This document shows, piece by piece, positions 1 through 5,135 of a stretch of DNA of 5,358 nt. Position 1 is the first letter of the stretch; each line of letters opens with the position of its first letter. A program made the position numbers and the translations under genes. Source of the DNA: Chloroflexota bacterium (GTDB taxonomy: Bacteria > Chloroflexota > Anaerolineae > Aggregatilineales > Aggregatilineaceae); contig JACRBK010000472.1 of the NCBI GenBank assembly GCA_016234525.1, forward strand, positions 1-5,358, given 5' to 3'. The notes under the pieces are model-generated. The model did no database searches. It was given only the letters and a program-made list of their open reading frames with translations, and had not been told where the DNA came from.

Positions 1-438
1 GATCAACAGGGGGGCAATCGCCACAATCGGGACGGCTTGCAGCGCCACCAAATAAGGAGTCAGCGCATACGCAGCGGTGCGGCTCTTGGCGATGGCATAT
101 CCCAGCCAGAACGCCGCCAGTACGCCCACCATCATGCCGGTGAGAACCTCGCGCAGCGTGACCGCTGTATGCCGCAGCAACGATCCATCTGCTGCCAGCG
201 CCCACCAACGATCCGCGACACGCACCGGAGAGGGAACGATAAACGACGCATACCAGCCAGACCGCGCTACCCCTTCCCAGATCAGTAGCAGAATAATGCC
301 TACTGCCGGGGCTAACAGCAGATTCCAGCGGGTTCTGGGGCGCGATTGCGCTGCTAACAACGTCGATGGCAAAGATGAAGTGGGTACGGTCTGGTGATCG
401 GGCCGCCCCTCGTCTACCGTTTGTACTCGGCTGTTCAT
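1..438 (-). CDS. ABC transporter permease, SsuC/TauC/ThiX type (partial, N-terminal 146 residues)
   Basis: This is the N-terminal part of an inner-membrane permease; the frame is open to the left edge, so the C-terminus is missing. It would form the channel of an ABC importer of the nitrate/sulfonate/taurine/pyrimidine-precursor group. After a polar cytoplasmic leader of about 37 residues comes a first hydrophobic segment (about 38-57), then the family-typical FIVPSPVRV stretch (67-75). The conserved start of the permease domain follows (LLRHTAVTLREVLTG, 87-101), with a second membrane segment (about 99-118). The segment around 133-146 (LQAVPIVAIAPLLI) is the signature that precedes the EAA loop. 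The ATG lies five bases after the stop of the DUF2007-like gene; a GAGGA at 455-451, 12 bases upstream, is the likely ribosome binding site. The two genes are almost certainly cotranscribed. The substrate cannot be read from this part; the solute-binding and ATPase genes would be expected further left. Confidence 0.87.
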   Translation of the reverse strand, partial: MNSRVQTVDEGRPDHQTVPTSSLPSTLLAAQSRPRTRWNLLLAPAVGIILLLIWEGVARSGWYASFIVPSPVRVADRWWALAADGSLLRHTAVTLREVLTGMMVGVLAAFWLGYAIAKSRTAAYALTPYLVALQAVPIVAIAPLLI

Positions 439-443
439 GCCGG

Positions 444-794
444 TTATACGTCCTCGTCAGGTGGATTTTGTTCAGATGTTTCGTCTGGGGTCTCCCCAGA
501 CTCTAATGCTGATAGCCGATCCCGGTAGGGGCGATCCTCCCCCTCGATCAACGCGAGGGCCTCGTCATAGTAGGCTTCGGGGACGCCTACATCTACGCCG
601 CCGAGCAGCCCTACCGACACGGGGATCGCAGAACTGCCTGCGGCCTCGCGGAATAAAAAGACCGGAATCCCGGCGCTGCGCAGCAGCCCGGCTGGAATTT
701 CCGCTGTGACCATATCGACAGCAAAAGCCACCACATACCATGTCTTACGGTCGGGAGTGTGCTTTTTTTCAATTGCTCGTTTGTTTTCACTCAT
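444..794 (-). CDS. DUF2007-like putative signal-transducing protein
   Basis: This is a small soluble protein of 116 residues with no signal peptide or membrane segment. Residues about 18-84 resemble the DUF2007 domain: a first strand (WYVVAFA, 19-25), a helix (AEIPAGLLRSAGIP, 31-44), a second strand, a Gly-rich turn (SVGLLGGVDVGVPE, 60-73) and a closing helix (YYDEALALIEGE, 75-86). The C-terminal 30 residues are acidic and probably disordered. The family is annotated as a putative signal transducer, but its biochemical role is not established. An in-frame ATG four codons earlier (806) would give 120 residues. I prefer 794 because the earlier ATG overlaps a good -10 box and neither start has a Shine-Dalgarno sequence. 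The gene ends five bases before an ABC permease, so it may be functionally tied to that transporter. Family assignment is fairly confident; start choice is not. Confidence 0.8.
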   Translation of the reverse strand: MSENKRAIEKKHTPDRKTWYVVAFAVDMVTAEIPAGLLRSAGIPVFLFREAAGSSAIPVSVGLLGGVDVGVPEAYYDEALALIEGEDRPYRDRLSALESGETPDETSEQNPPDEDV

Positions 795-801
795 GGACCA
801 G

Positions 802-830
802 ATCATAACGGCTTGCGGCGTTCAGAGCAA
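802..830 (-). promoter_or_regulatory. Candidate sigma70 promoter for the DUF2007-permease unit
   Basis: On the minus strand, TTGCTC (830-825) and TATGAT (807-802) are separated by 17 bases. The -10 matches consensus at five of six positions; the -35 matches only at TTG. Transcription would begin near 795, almost at the ATG at 794, giving a leaderless or near-leaderless message. This agrees with the lack of a Shine-Dalgarno sequence at that start. Confidence 0.4.
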
Positions 831-849
831 TGGTTTGGTGTGGTTCAAC

Positions 850-886
850 CGGAAAATGAATAGGGTGCGGTTATTCGCCGCACCCT
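850..886 (-). terminator. Probable intrinsic terminator after the cyclophilin gene
   Basis: A perfect 9-bp stem (AGGGTGCGG at 862-870 with CCGCACCCT at 878-886) encloses a 7-base loop. Read on the minus strand it is followed by ATTCATTTTCC, a modest T-rich tail, and it lies 62 bases beyond the cyclophilin stop. The tail is weaker than in a textbook terminator, so it could instead be part of a larger folded 3' leader or trailer (see the structure spanning 837-938). Confidence 0.5.
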
Positions 887-907
887 GCAAGTTCAGTATT
901 TCGGCTT

Positions 908-928
908 ACAGCTTATTCGTAAAGCTGT
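908..928 (-). other. Stem-loop in the intergenic region
   Basis: A perfect 7-bp inverted repeat (ACAGCTT at 908-914, AAGCTGT at 922-928) encloses a 7-base loop. It starts 20 bases after the cyclophilin stop and precedes the terminator-like hairpin. It has no T-tract of its own, so it is not a terminator by itself. Its loop shares the minus-strand sequence CGAATAA with the loop region of the next hairpin. Confidence 0.45.
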
Positions 929-947
929 TGGCCACACCGAGAAAAAC

Positions 948-1466
948 TCAGGCTTCGGTGATCTCGACGGCTTTTAAGGTATCGCCGGGTTTGGGATCAC
1001 GCATAGGGTCGCGGGTGCGGATCTTCATCAACACGTCCAGGCTGGCTTTATCTTTTATTTTGCCGAATACGCCGTGTTTGCCGTCCAGATGAGGGGTAGC
1101 CACGTGAGTGATAAAAAACTGGCTGCCGTTGGTATTTGCGCCCGCATTCGCCATGCTCAGCACGCCTGGCCCATCGTGTTTGAGCGACAGAGCGCCCGCT
1201 TCATCATTAAAGCGGTAGCCCGGCCCGCCGCGCCCGGTCCCTGTGGGGTCGCCGCCCTGGACCATGAAGCCATCGATCACCCGGTGAAAGGTGGTCGCGT
1301 CATAAAACCCTTCACGCGCCAAAAAGACAAAATTGTTCACTGTGATAGGCGCTTTTTCCGCGAACAGTTCGATCACAATATCACCACGTTCTGTCTTAAA
1401 CGTAGCGGTATATTTTTTCTTGGGATCGATCTGCATGGCGGGTGGCGCTTCGTATTGCTTAGCCAT
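948..1466 (-). CDS. Peptidyl-prolyl cis-trans isomerase, cyclophilin type
   Basis: This 172-residue cytoplasmic foldase catalyses cis-trans isomerisation of X-Pro peptide bonds. There is no signal peptide. A short N-terminal extension (1-19) precedes the cyclophilin domain (about 20-170). The active-site block FHRVIDGFMVQGGDP (60-74) supplies Arg62, Phe67, Met68 and Gln70. MANAG (105-109) and GSQFFIT (114-120) supply Ala106 and Phe118, and LDGKH (127-131) supplies His131. The position of the human CypA Trp121 is His126 here; bacterial cyclophilins commonly replace this Trp, which usually goes with weaker cyclosporin binding. The start is supported by AAGGAG (1480-1475), eight bases upstream of the ATG. 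The gene is separated by 74 bases from the dipeptidase upstream and followed by a terminator-like hairpin, so it may be expressed as a single gene or by read-through. It resembles ppiB-type bacterial enzymes, but I do not assign a symbol. Confidence 0.95.
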   Translation of the reverse strand: MAKQYEAPPAMQIDPKKKYTATFKTERGDIVIELFAEKAPITVNNFVFLAREGFYDATTFHRVIDGFMVQGGDPTGTGRGGPGYRFNDEAGALSLKHDGPGVLSMANAGANTNGSQFFITHVATPHLDGKHGVFGKIKDKASLDVLMKIRTRDPMRDPKPGDTLKAVEITEA

Positions 1467-1525
1467 AAAAATATCTCCTTATGGGTAGTTCCAACCTTGA
1501 CCAGAGTTTAACAGACCTTTGCTGG

Positions 1526-1550
1526 TTATGCCTCTCTTGTTTATGCCTCT
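1526..1550. repeat. Short tandem direct repeat at the dipeptidase stop codon
   Basis: The ten bases TTATGCCTCT occur at 1526-1535 and again at 1541-1550, a 15-base period. The right copy contains the TAA stop of the dipeptidase (minus strand), so the stop and its preceding bases are duplicated just outside the gene. The right copy also overlaps a small perfect stem-loop, GCCTC-TAAC-GAGGC (1545-1558), in the last codons of the gene. Confidence 0.6.
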
Positions 1551-2911
1551 AACGAGGCGAAGCGGGCGATAAAAGCCGCTGTGAAACGCATCGATTCAAC
1601 ATAGTCTTTGACAAAGATATTTTCGTTGGGCGAATGCGCGCGAATGTCAGGATGCCAGGTTGCGCCCGCAAAGATCAGCGGGATGCCCAACACGACGCCA
1701 AACGGGTGCATCGGGCCGCTGCCGGGAAACCAGGGATACATGATCGGCGTTTTATCCCAGGTATCCTGGCTGGCAGCAATGGCAGCATGTTGGACAAGAC
1801 TGCCAGGACGTGATGCGGCAAATTCTTCTCCACCGAGATCGGTGATCGAAATATCGGTGAAGCCGCGCCGGTCCAGGTGGGCGCGCAGCAGTCGTTCGGC
1901 TAACGGTGAAGTCAGCCCATCCACCAGCCGAAAATCCAGCTTGGCCGATGCTTCGGCAGGCAGAACGGTTTTAGACCCCGCGCCGCCATAACCAGAGTGG
2001 AATCCGCAAATATTGATGGTGGGCGCGGCGATATAATCACGGCGGGCTTGATGATCAGTCTGGCCTTTGATCCAGTTTGAAATACCCCACCGCTCGCGCA
2101 TCGCTTCGAATTCCATCGGGACCGCATCGATCAGTGCCAGTTCTTCTGTCGAAAGCGGCCTTACATGTTGCATATAATCATCCAGCGTGATCTGGTCGTT
2201 GGCGTCTTTGAGCGTACTCAGCGCCCACACCAGCCGCCACGCCGGGTTGACCACAATCGGCGCGATAGAGGAGTGCAGGTCGTGGTTTGGCCCCTGGCAG
2301 CGCAGTTCAAAATAGGCCAGACCTTTTCCACCCAGGCCGAACATGGGGCGGCCTGCTTCGTCATAACCGCCGCCTTCCCACAATACCCCGTCTGCCTGGA
2401 GCATCGCGGCATGTTCTTTAACCCAATCGGCTAGATGAGCGCTGCCCGTTTCTTCTTCGCCTTCGACTACCCATTTGATCCGCACCGGCAGATCTCCCTG
2501 GGTTTTGAGCCAGGCTTCGACGGCCTGAATCCGTGAGAGCAGTTCGCCTTTGTCGTCAGATGTTCCGCGCCCGTAGATCACGCCCTCTTTGATCACCATT
2601 TCAAAGGGGGCGGTGTCCCAGAGTTCAATCGGGTCTTCGGGCTGCACATCATAATGATTGTAGATAATCAGGGTGCGCGCCGCGTCTTTAGGGCCGATCT
2701 CGGCATACACGACCGGCGATCCGGCAGTGGGATAGATCGTGACAGCGGCCCCGAGCTGGCGGAAACGCTCAGCGACCATGTCGCACATTTCTTGCACGCC
2801 GCGATTATCTGCCGCGACACTTGGCTGCGCGATGAACTTGGCGAACTCTGCCAAAAAACGCTCGTGGTGCTGCGCTATATATTCATTAAAGGACTGTGTG
2901 TGGTAGGACAT
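1541..2911 (-). CDS. M20 family metallodipeptidase (carnosinase-like dipeptidase)
   Basis: This is a 456-residue cytoplasmic zinc peptidase, the usual length for the M20 dipeptidase branch that includes carnosinases and nonspecific dipeptidases. By comparison with that family, the di-metal site and catalytic residues are His86 and Asp88 (YNHYDVQPED, 84-93), Asp119 (GRGTSDDKG, 114-122), Glu153 as general base and Glu154 as ligand (EGEEETGS, 150-157), Glu179 (LWEGGG) and His426 (AHSPNE, 425-430). His213 in DLHSS matches the substrate-contacting histidine at the start of the dimerisation (lid) domain, which spans about 200-315. All key residues are present, so the enzyme should be active on dipeptides or similar amides; the substrate cannot be deduced. 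The gene lies 32 bases after the adenosine-specific kinase and is probably cotranscribed with it. An AGGGAG (2931-2926) sits 14 bases before the ATG, a rather long spacing, but no other in-frame start is nearby. Confidence 0.93.
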   Translation of the reverse strand: MSYHTQSFNEYIAQHHERFLAEFAKFIAQPSVAADNRGVQEMCDMVAERFRQLGAAVTIYPTAGSPVVYAEIGPKDAARTLIIYNHYDVQPEDPIELWDTAPFEMVIKEGVIYGRGTSDDKGELLSRIQAVEAWLKTQGDLPVRIKWVVEGEEETGSAHLADWVKEHAAMLQADGVLWEGGGYDEAGRPMFGLGGKGLAYFELRCQGPNHDLHSSIAPIVVNPAWRLVWALSTLKDANDQITLDDYMQHVRPLSTEELALIDAVPMEFEAMRERWGISNWIKGQTDHQARRDYIAAPTINICGFHSGYGGAGSKTVLPAEASAKLDFRLVDGLTSPLAERLLRAHLDRRGFTDISITDLGGEEFAASRPGSLVQHAAIAASQDTWDKTPIMYPWFPGSGPMHPFGVVLGIPLIFAGATWHPDIRAHSPNENIFVKDYVESMRFTAAFIARFASLEA

Positions 2912-2943
2912 GATGAGTTTTGCGACTCCCTGTGATAACCGGG

Positions 2944-3432
2944 CTACCCCAACTTATACCCAAACCGGCGCAGCAGACCTTTGCGCCAGGCGATTCCTTC
3001 TTCGTCTTCGACGCCCTTGCTGGCGAAACCGTCAATCACGCCCAATATGCCCCGCCCCAGATCCGTCTGCGCGATGATCACTTCGGTGGGGTTGGCGGTG
3101 GCACAGAAAATTCGCACGACTTCAGTGACATTCTGTACCGCTTTGAGGACGTTGATCGGGTAGAATCCTTCGCCTAAAAACAGAATGAAGCTGTGACCGG
3201 CTGAGATCGCCTGCGCGTTTTGAATGGCGAGCGCTTTCATGCTCTCATCGGTCCCGGTATGGCGGATCAAACACGCGCCGGAGGCTTCACAAAATGCCAG
3301 TCCGAACTTGATGCCCGGCACAGCGTTTACCAACGCCTCATGCACATCTTCGACGGTCTTGATAAAGTGACTCTGACCGAGAATAAAGTTGATGGGTTCC
3401 GGCTTCTCGATTTTGACGACACTCAGTTCCAT
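2944..3432 (-). CDS. Adenosine-specific kinase (DUF355 family)
   Basis: This 162-residue soluble protein closely matches the adenosine-specific kinase family found in archaea and in some thermophilic or deep-branching bacteria. It is thought to phosphorylate adenosine to AMP and is unrelated in fold to the PfkB or ribokinase-type adenosine kinases. Conserved blocks are GQSHFIKTVEDVHEAL (19-34), GIKFGLAFCEASG (40-52), AGHSF (78-82), YPINVLKAV (91-99), CATANP (110-115) and GRGILGVIDG (127-136). The length is typical. The ATG at 3432 is chosen because the conserved N-terminus (MELSVVKIEKPE) begins there and AAAGGAG (3450-3444) lies 11 bases upstream; a TTG at 3453 would lie upstream of that site. 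The gene is first in a probable pair with the M20 dipeptidase. Its leader is occupied by an intrinsic terminator. Family recognition is confident; the enzymatic role rests on family knowledge. Confidence 0.92.
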   Translation of the reverse strand: MELSVVKIEKPEPINFILGQSHFIKTVEDVHEALVNAVPGIKFGLAFCEASGACLIRHTGTDESMKALAIQNAQAISAGHSFILFLGEGFYPINVLKAVQNVTEVVRIFCATANPTEVIIAQTDLGRGILGVIDGFASKGVEDEEGIAWRKGLLRRFGYKLG

Positions 3433-3443
3433 ATGTGCTGCCG

Positions 3444-3450
3444 CTCCTTT
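3444..3450 (-). promoter_or_regulatory. Ribosome binding site of the adenosine-specific kinase
   Basis: AAAGGAG on the minus strand is 11 bases before the ATG at 3432 and decides that start over the TTG at 3453. It lies directly against the T-tract of the terminator hairpin. The bases CCTTT (3495-3491), just before the hairpin, are complementary to its AAAGG. Confidence 0.75.
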
Positions 3451-3490
3451 CAAAACAAAAGCCCGTCCGTCTGGGAAGATCGGCGGGCTT
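3451..3490 (-). terminator. Intrinsic terminator or leader attenuator
   Basis: On the minus strand, AAGCCCG (3490-3484) pairs with CGGGCTT (3465-3459). The stem is extended by CCG (3483-3481) with CGG (3469-3467) across a one-base bulge, and the loop is about 11 bases. The stem is followed by TTGTTTTG. This is a good Rho-independent terminator for the small membrane protein gene, whose stop is 26 bases upstream. Its tail runs straight into the ribosome binding site of the next gene, so it could equally act as an attenuator for the kinase-dipeptidase pair. Confidence 0.8.
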
Positions 3491-3516
3491 AAAGGCTCAA
3501 CGCATCCGTTAGCAGG

Positions 3517-3780
3517 TTATTCTTTTGCTTTTTCAGCCGGGGCGGTGTCTGGTTCTTCGTCTTCCCAGCTCACGATCCAGATGCACAGCCCGGCGACCAA
3601 CACTGTCGCCACAATTAGCGCGATCCAGTTGCCAGCGGTCAGGCCCACATCGCGGGCTTCATACACCAACAGCCCAATGCAGCCCAACGAGAGGATGATC
3701 CACGCTGTCACGCGCGGCCAGGTTTCGATTAACCGGATCAACGAATTGATCCCCGGCTGTTGTTTGAGACGTTCGACCAT
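3517..3780 (-). CDS. Small two-helix membrane protein of unknown function
   Basis: This 87-residue protein is not recognised as a named family. A basic N-terminal segment (1-21, with possible amphipathic character) is followed by a first membrane helix at about 22-40, a short polar loop (EARDVGLTAGN, 41-51) and a second helix at about 52-71 ending in Trp-rich sequence (WIVSW). An acidic, Pro/Ala-rich tail (EDEEPDTAPAEKAKE) completes it. The positive N-terminus suggests both termini lie in the cytoplasm. The ATG follows GAGG (3788-3785) with four bases between. It lies 76 bases after the CoaE-like gene and ends at a strong terminator, so it is probably the last gene of that transcript. The reading frame, hydrophobicity pattern and ribosome binding site make it credible as a real gene; its function is open. 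Confidence 0.72.
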   Translation of the reverse strand: MVERLKQQPGINSLIRLIETWPRVTAWIILSLGCIGLLVYEARDVGLTAGNWIALIVATVLVAGLCIWIVSWEDEEPDTAPAEKAKE

Positions 3781-3837
3781 AAGACCTCAACTCTACCCTA
3801 TTCGACCATGAGCACAGCAGTGCCGCACCCCTACGAA

Positions 3838-3855
3838 AGCGATGTATAGATCGCT
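3838..3855. other. Weak hairpin just after the CoaE-like gene
   Basis: A perfect 6-bp inverted repeat (AGCGAT at 3838-3843, ATCGCT at 3850-3855) with a 6-base loop starts one base beyond the TAA of the CoaE-like gene. The minus-strand tail is only TTCGT, so it is at best a weak or partial terminator, or an mRNA 3'-end processing stem. Confidence 0.3.
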
Positions 3856-3856
3856 G

Positions 3857-5032
3857 TTAAAGCGGTTTGAGGACGCGCTCGGCCCGCAGTTTTTTGCTAA
3901 ACATCAGCGCTCCATCAGGACGCGCTTCGCGGGCGGCTTCGCGCCACGCCATAATTTTAATATCTTCTAACTGTTGGGCTTCATAACCTTCTTGCAGCAA
4001 AATCTGGACCATCTCCTGCCCGCCTTTTTCGGGGACGAAGATATAGCCGACTTCACTTTGAAGCTCGCGTGATGCCCGCTCAACCGCTTGCACCAACGCT
4101 GCCGCCACCGGTTGAAGCGGAGCGCGTTCGATTACCAGCAGTTCATCGACGCGCGTGATCAGGTTTTCAACCAAAAAGCCGACAATACCTACCGGCTCGT
4201 TGTTTGCCATCGCCATCATATACGACTTTTGGCCGAACCCCATCAGGATATCCTGACGATCCAGCGCCTTGCCGGTGCGTTGGCGAATGATCTGGGCAAT
4301 CTGATCGGCGTTTTTGGGCATTCCCCGGATAATGTCCAGCGACGTGATCTTCATCTTATTGTCCGCTGGGGGAGTCGTGGAGGCCGCAACTTCAACGCGC
4401 TGGGGAGCCGCCTGGCGTTCTTCTTCTTCGGCTGCCCCTTTGATCTGGGACCAGGCGACGCGCACCTGTGCCCAGGTTTCTTCGGGCGTACCATTGTTGG
4501 AGATCACCACATTGGCGCGGGCCAGTTTTTCGGTCTGGGGGTTTTGCATTCGAATACGTTTGATCGCATCCAGGCGCGAAAGATGGCGTTGGGCCAGACG
4601 TTCAAGCTGTTTTTCTTCGGTGGAGTCTACCACCCAGATCGCGTCCATTTGCCCGGCCAGCGATCCTTCGAGCAGTTTGATCGCTTCGACCACAATCACC
4701 TTATGGCGTGCGCGCTGGATCAGCGTATCAATCGCCTGCCCAACGACTGGATGTGTGATCGCTTCCAGCCGGGCCAGCGCTTCGGGGTGAGCGAAGGCAA
4801 CCGCCCCCAACTTGGATCGATCAATACGTTTCTCAGCGTCGAGAATCCACTGACCAAAGGTGAGCACAACAGGTTTGTATGCGGGCGCACCGGGGGCCAT
4901 GGCCTGATGGGCCAAGCCATCGGCGTCAATGGGATAAGCGCCTAAATGCTCCAACATACGGCGCACCAGGCTTTTGCCCATCGCAATATTGCCCGTGAGG
5001 CCGATCACATATTTATCTTTCCAGCGACCCAC
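3857..5032 (-). CDS. coaE: Dephospho-CoA kinase fused to a GNAT-like C-terminal domain
   Basis: The N-terminal domain (about 8-198) is a dephospho-CoA kinase, which transfers phosphate from ATP to the ribose 3'-OH of dephospho-CoA in the last step of CoA synthesis. Visible features are the Walker A motif GNIAMGKS (14-21), the substrate-site IDADGLAHQAM (35-45), THP (93-95), the region EAIKLLEG (116-123) and the C-terminal block from Gln163 to Asn180 with GTPEE. A charged Ala/Pro-rich linker (about 199-226) joins a second domain (about 227-370) with the helix-strand order of a GNAT acyltransferase: helix 241-253, strands 271-278 and 281-290, helix 310-325, strand 328-333 and the EGYE end of the next helix. 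The usual (R/Q)xxGx(G/A) acetyl-CoA loop is absent; APLQPVAAAL (304-313) stands there. At 391 residues it is about twice the usual CoaE length (about 200). The start is GTG, five bases after GGAGGGA (5044-5038), under its own promoter. Confidence 0.9.
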   Translation of the reverse strand: MGRWKDKYVIGLTGNIAMGKSLVRRMLEHLGAYPIDADGLAHQAMAPGAPAYKPVVLTFGQWILDAEKRIDRSKLGAVAFAHPEALARLEAITHPVVGQAIDTLIQRARHKVIVVEAIKLLEGSLAGQMDAIWVVDSTEEKQLERLAQRHLSRLDAIKRIRMQNPQTEKLARANVVISNNGTPEETWAQVRVAWSQIKGAAEEEERQAAPQRVEVAASTTPPADNKMKITSLDIIRGMPKNADQIAQIIRQRTGKALDRQDILMGFGQKSYMMAMANNEPVGIVGFLVENLITRVDELLVIERAPLQPVAAALVQAVERASRELQSEVGYIFVPEKGGQEMVQILLQEGYEAQQLEDIKIMAWREAAREARPDGALMFSKKLRAERVLKPL

Positions 5033-5036
5033 GGCA

Positions 5037-5044
5037 CTCCCTCC
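5037..5044 (-). promoter_or_regulatory. Strong Shine-Dalgarno sequence for the GTG start of coaE
   Basis: GGAGGGAG on the minus strand precedes the GTG at 5032 by four bases (seven from the core GGAGG). It fixes this non-ATG start; the kinase P-loop begins at residue 14, as expected for a CoaE N-terminus. Confidence 0.75.
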
Positions 5045-5078
5045 ACAAGGATAATCTCATCTAAAGATAATAATGTCC

Positions 5079-5107
5079 ATTGTATCTTGCGTAGAGTTTC
5101 AGGTCAA
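5079..5107 (-). promoter_or_regulatory. Sigma70-type promoter for the coaE transcript
   Basis: On the minus strand, TTGACC (5107-5102) and TACAAT (5084-5079) are separated by exactly 17 bases. Each matches the vegetative consensus at five of six positions. Transcription should start near 5072, giving a leader of about 40 bases before the GTG. It lies in the 103-base gap after the aminotransferase gene, so coaE and probably the small membrane protein form their own unit. Confidence 0.75.
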
Positions 5108-5135
5108 ACGGTTACTGCCAGATACGGCAGAAAGG

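Noticed and set aside
77..397. Plus-strand open frames opposite the permease gene
   Set aside because: The minus strand encodes a clear ABC permease N-terminus with the right hydrophobic pattern; the plus-strand products are low-complexity shadows.
842..852. GGTTCAACCGG resembling a tRNA T-arm
   Set aside because: No acceptor stem, D-arm or anticodon arm can be built around it; the resemblance is local.
1074..1511. Plus-strand open frame opposite the cyclophilin gene
   Set aside because: It is antisense to a highly conserved cyclophilin, and its translation shows no family resemblance.
1467..1540. Search for a promoter before the cyclophilin gene
   Set aside because: The TTAAAC around 1511 could be a poor -10, but no acceptable -35 lies at the right distance, so no promoter is called.
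3822..3830. GCCGCACCC here also occurs at 877-885
   Set aside because: A nine-base match between GC-rich intergenic stretches is plausible by chance, and the surrounding context differs.
4352..4354. Internal ATG (Met227 of the CoaE fusion) as an independent start for the GNAT-like domain
   Set aside because: No Shine-Dalgarno sequence precedes it and the reading frame is continuous from the kinase domain, so separate translation is not supported.
4088..4945. Long plus-strand open frame of 285 codons opposite coaE
   Set aside because: It is fully antisense to a gene with clear kinase motifs, its product is rich in Arg/His/Phe/Gly without recognisable domains, and it has no supporting start context. 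It is a shadow caused by codon bias.
5115..5130. CTGCC-AGATAC-GGCAG hairpin after the aminotransferase stop, considered as a terminator
   Set aside because: The stem is only 5 bp and no T-tract follows on the minus strand.
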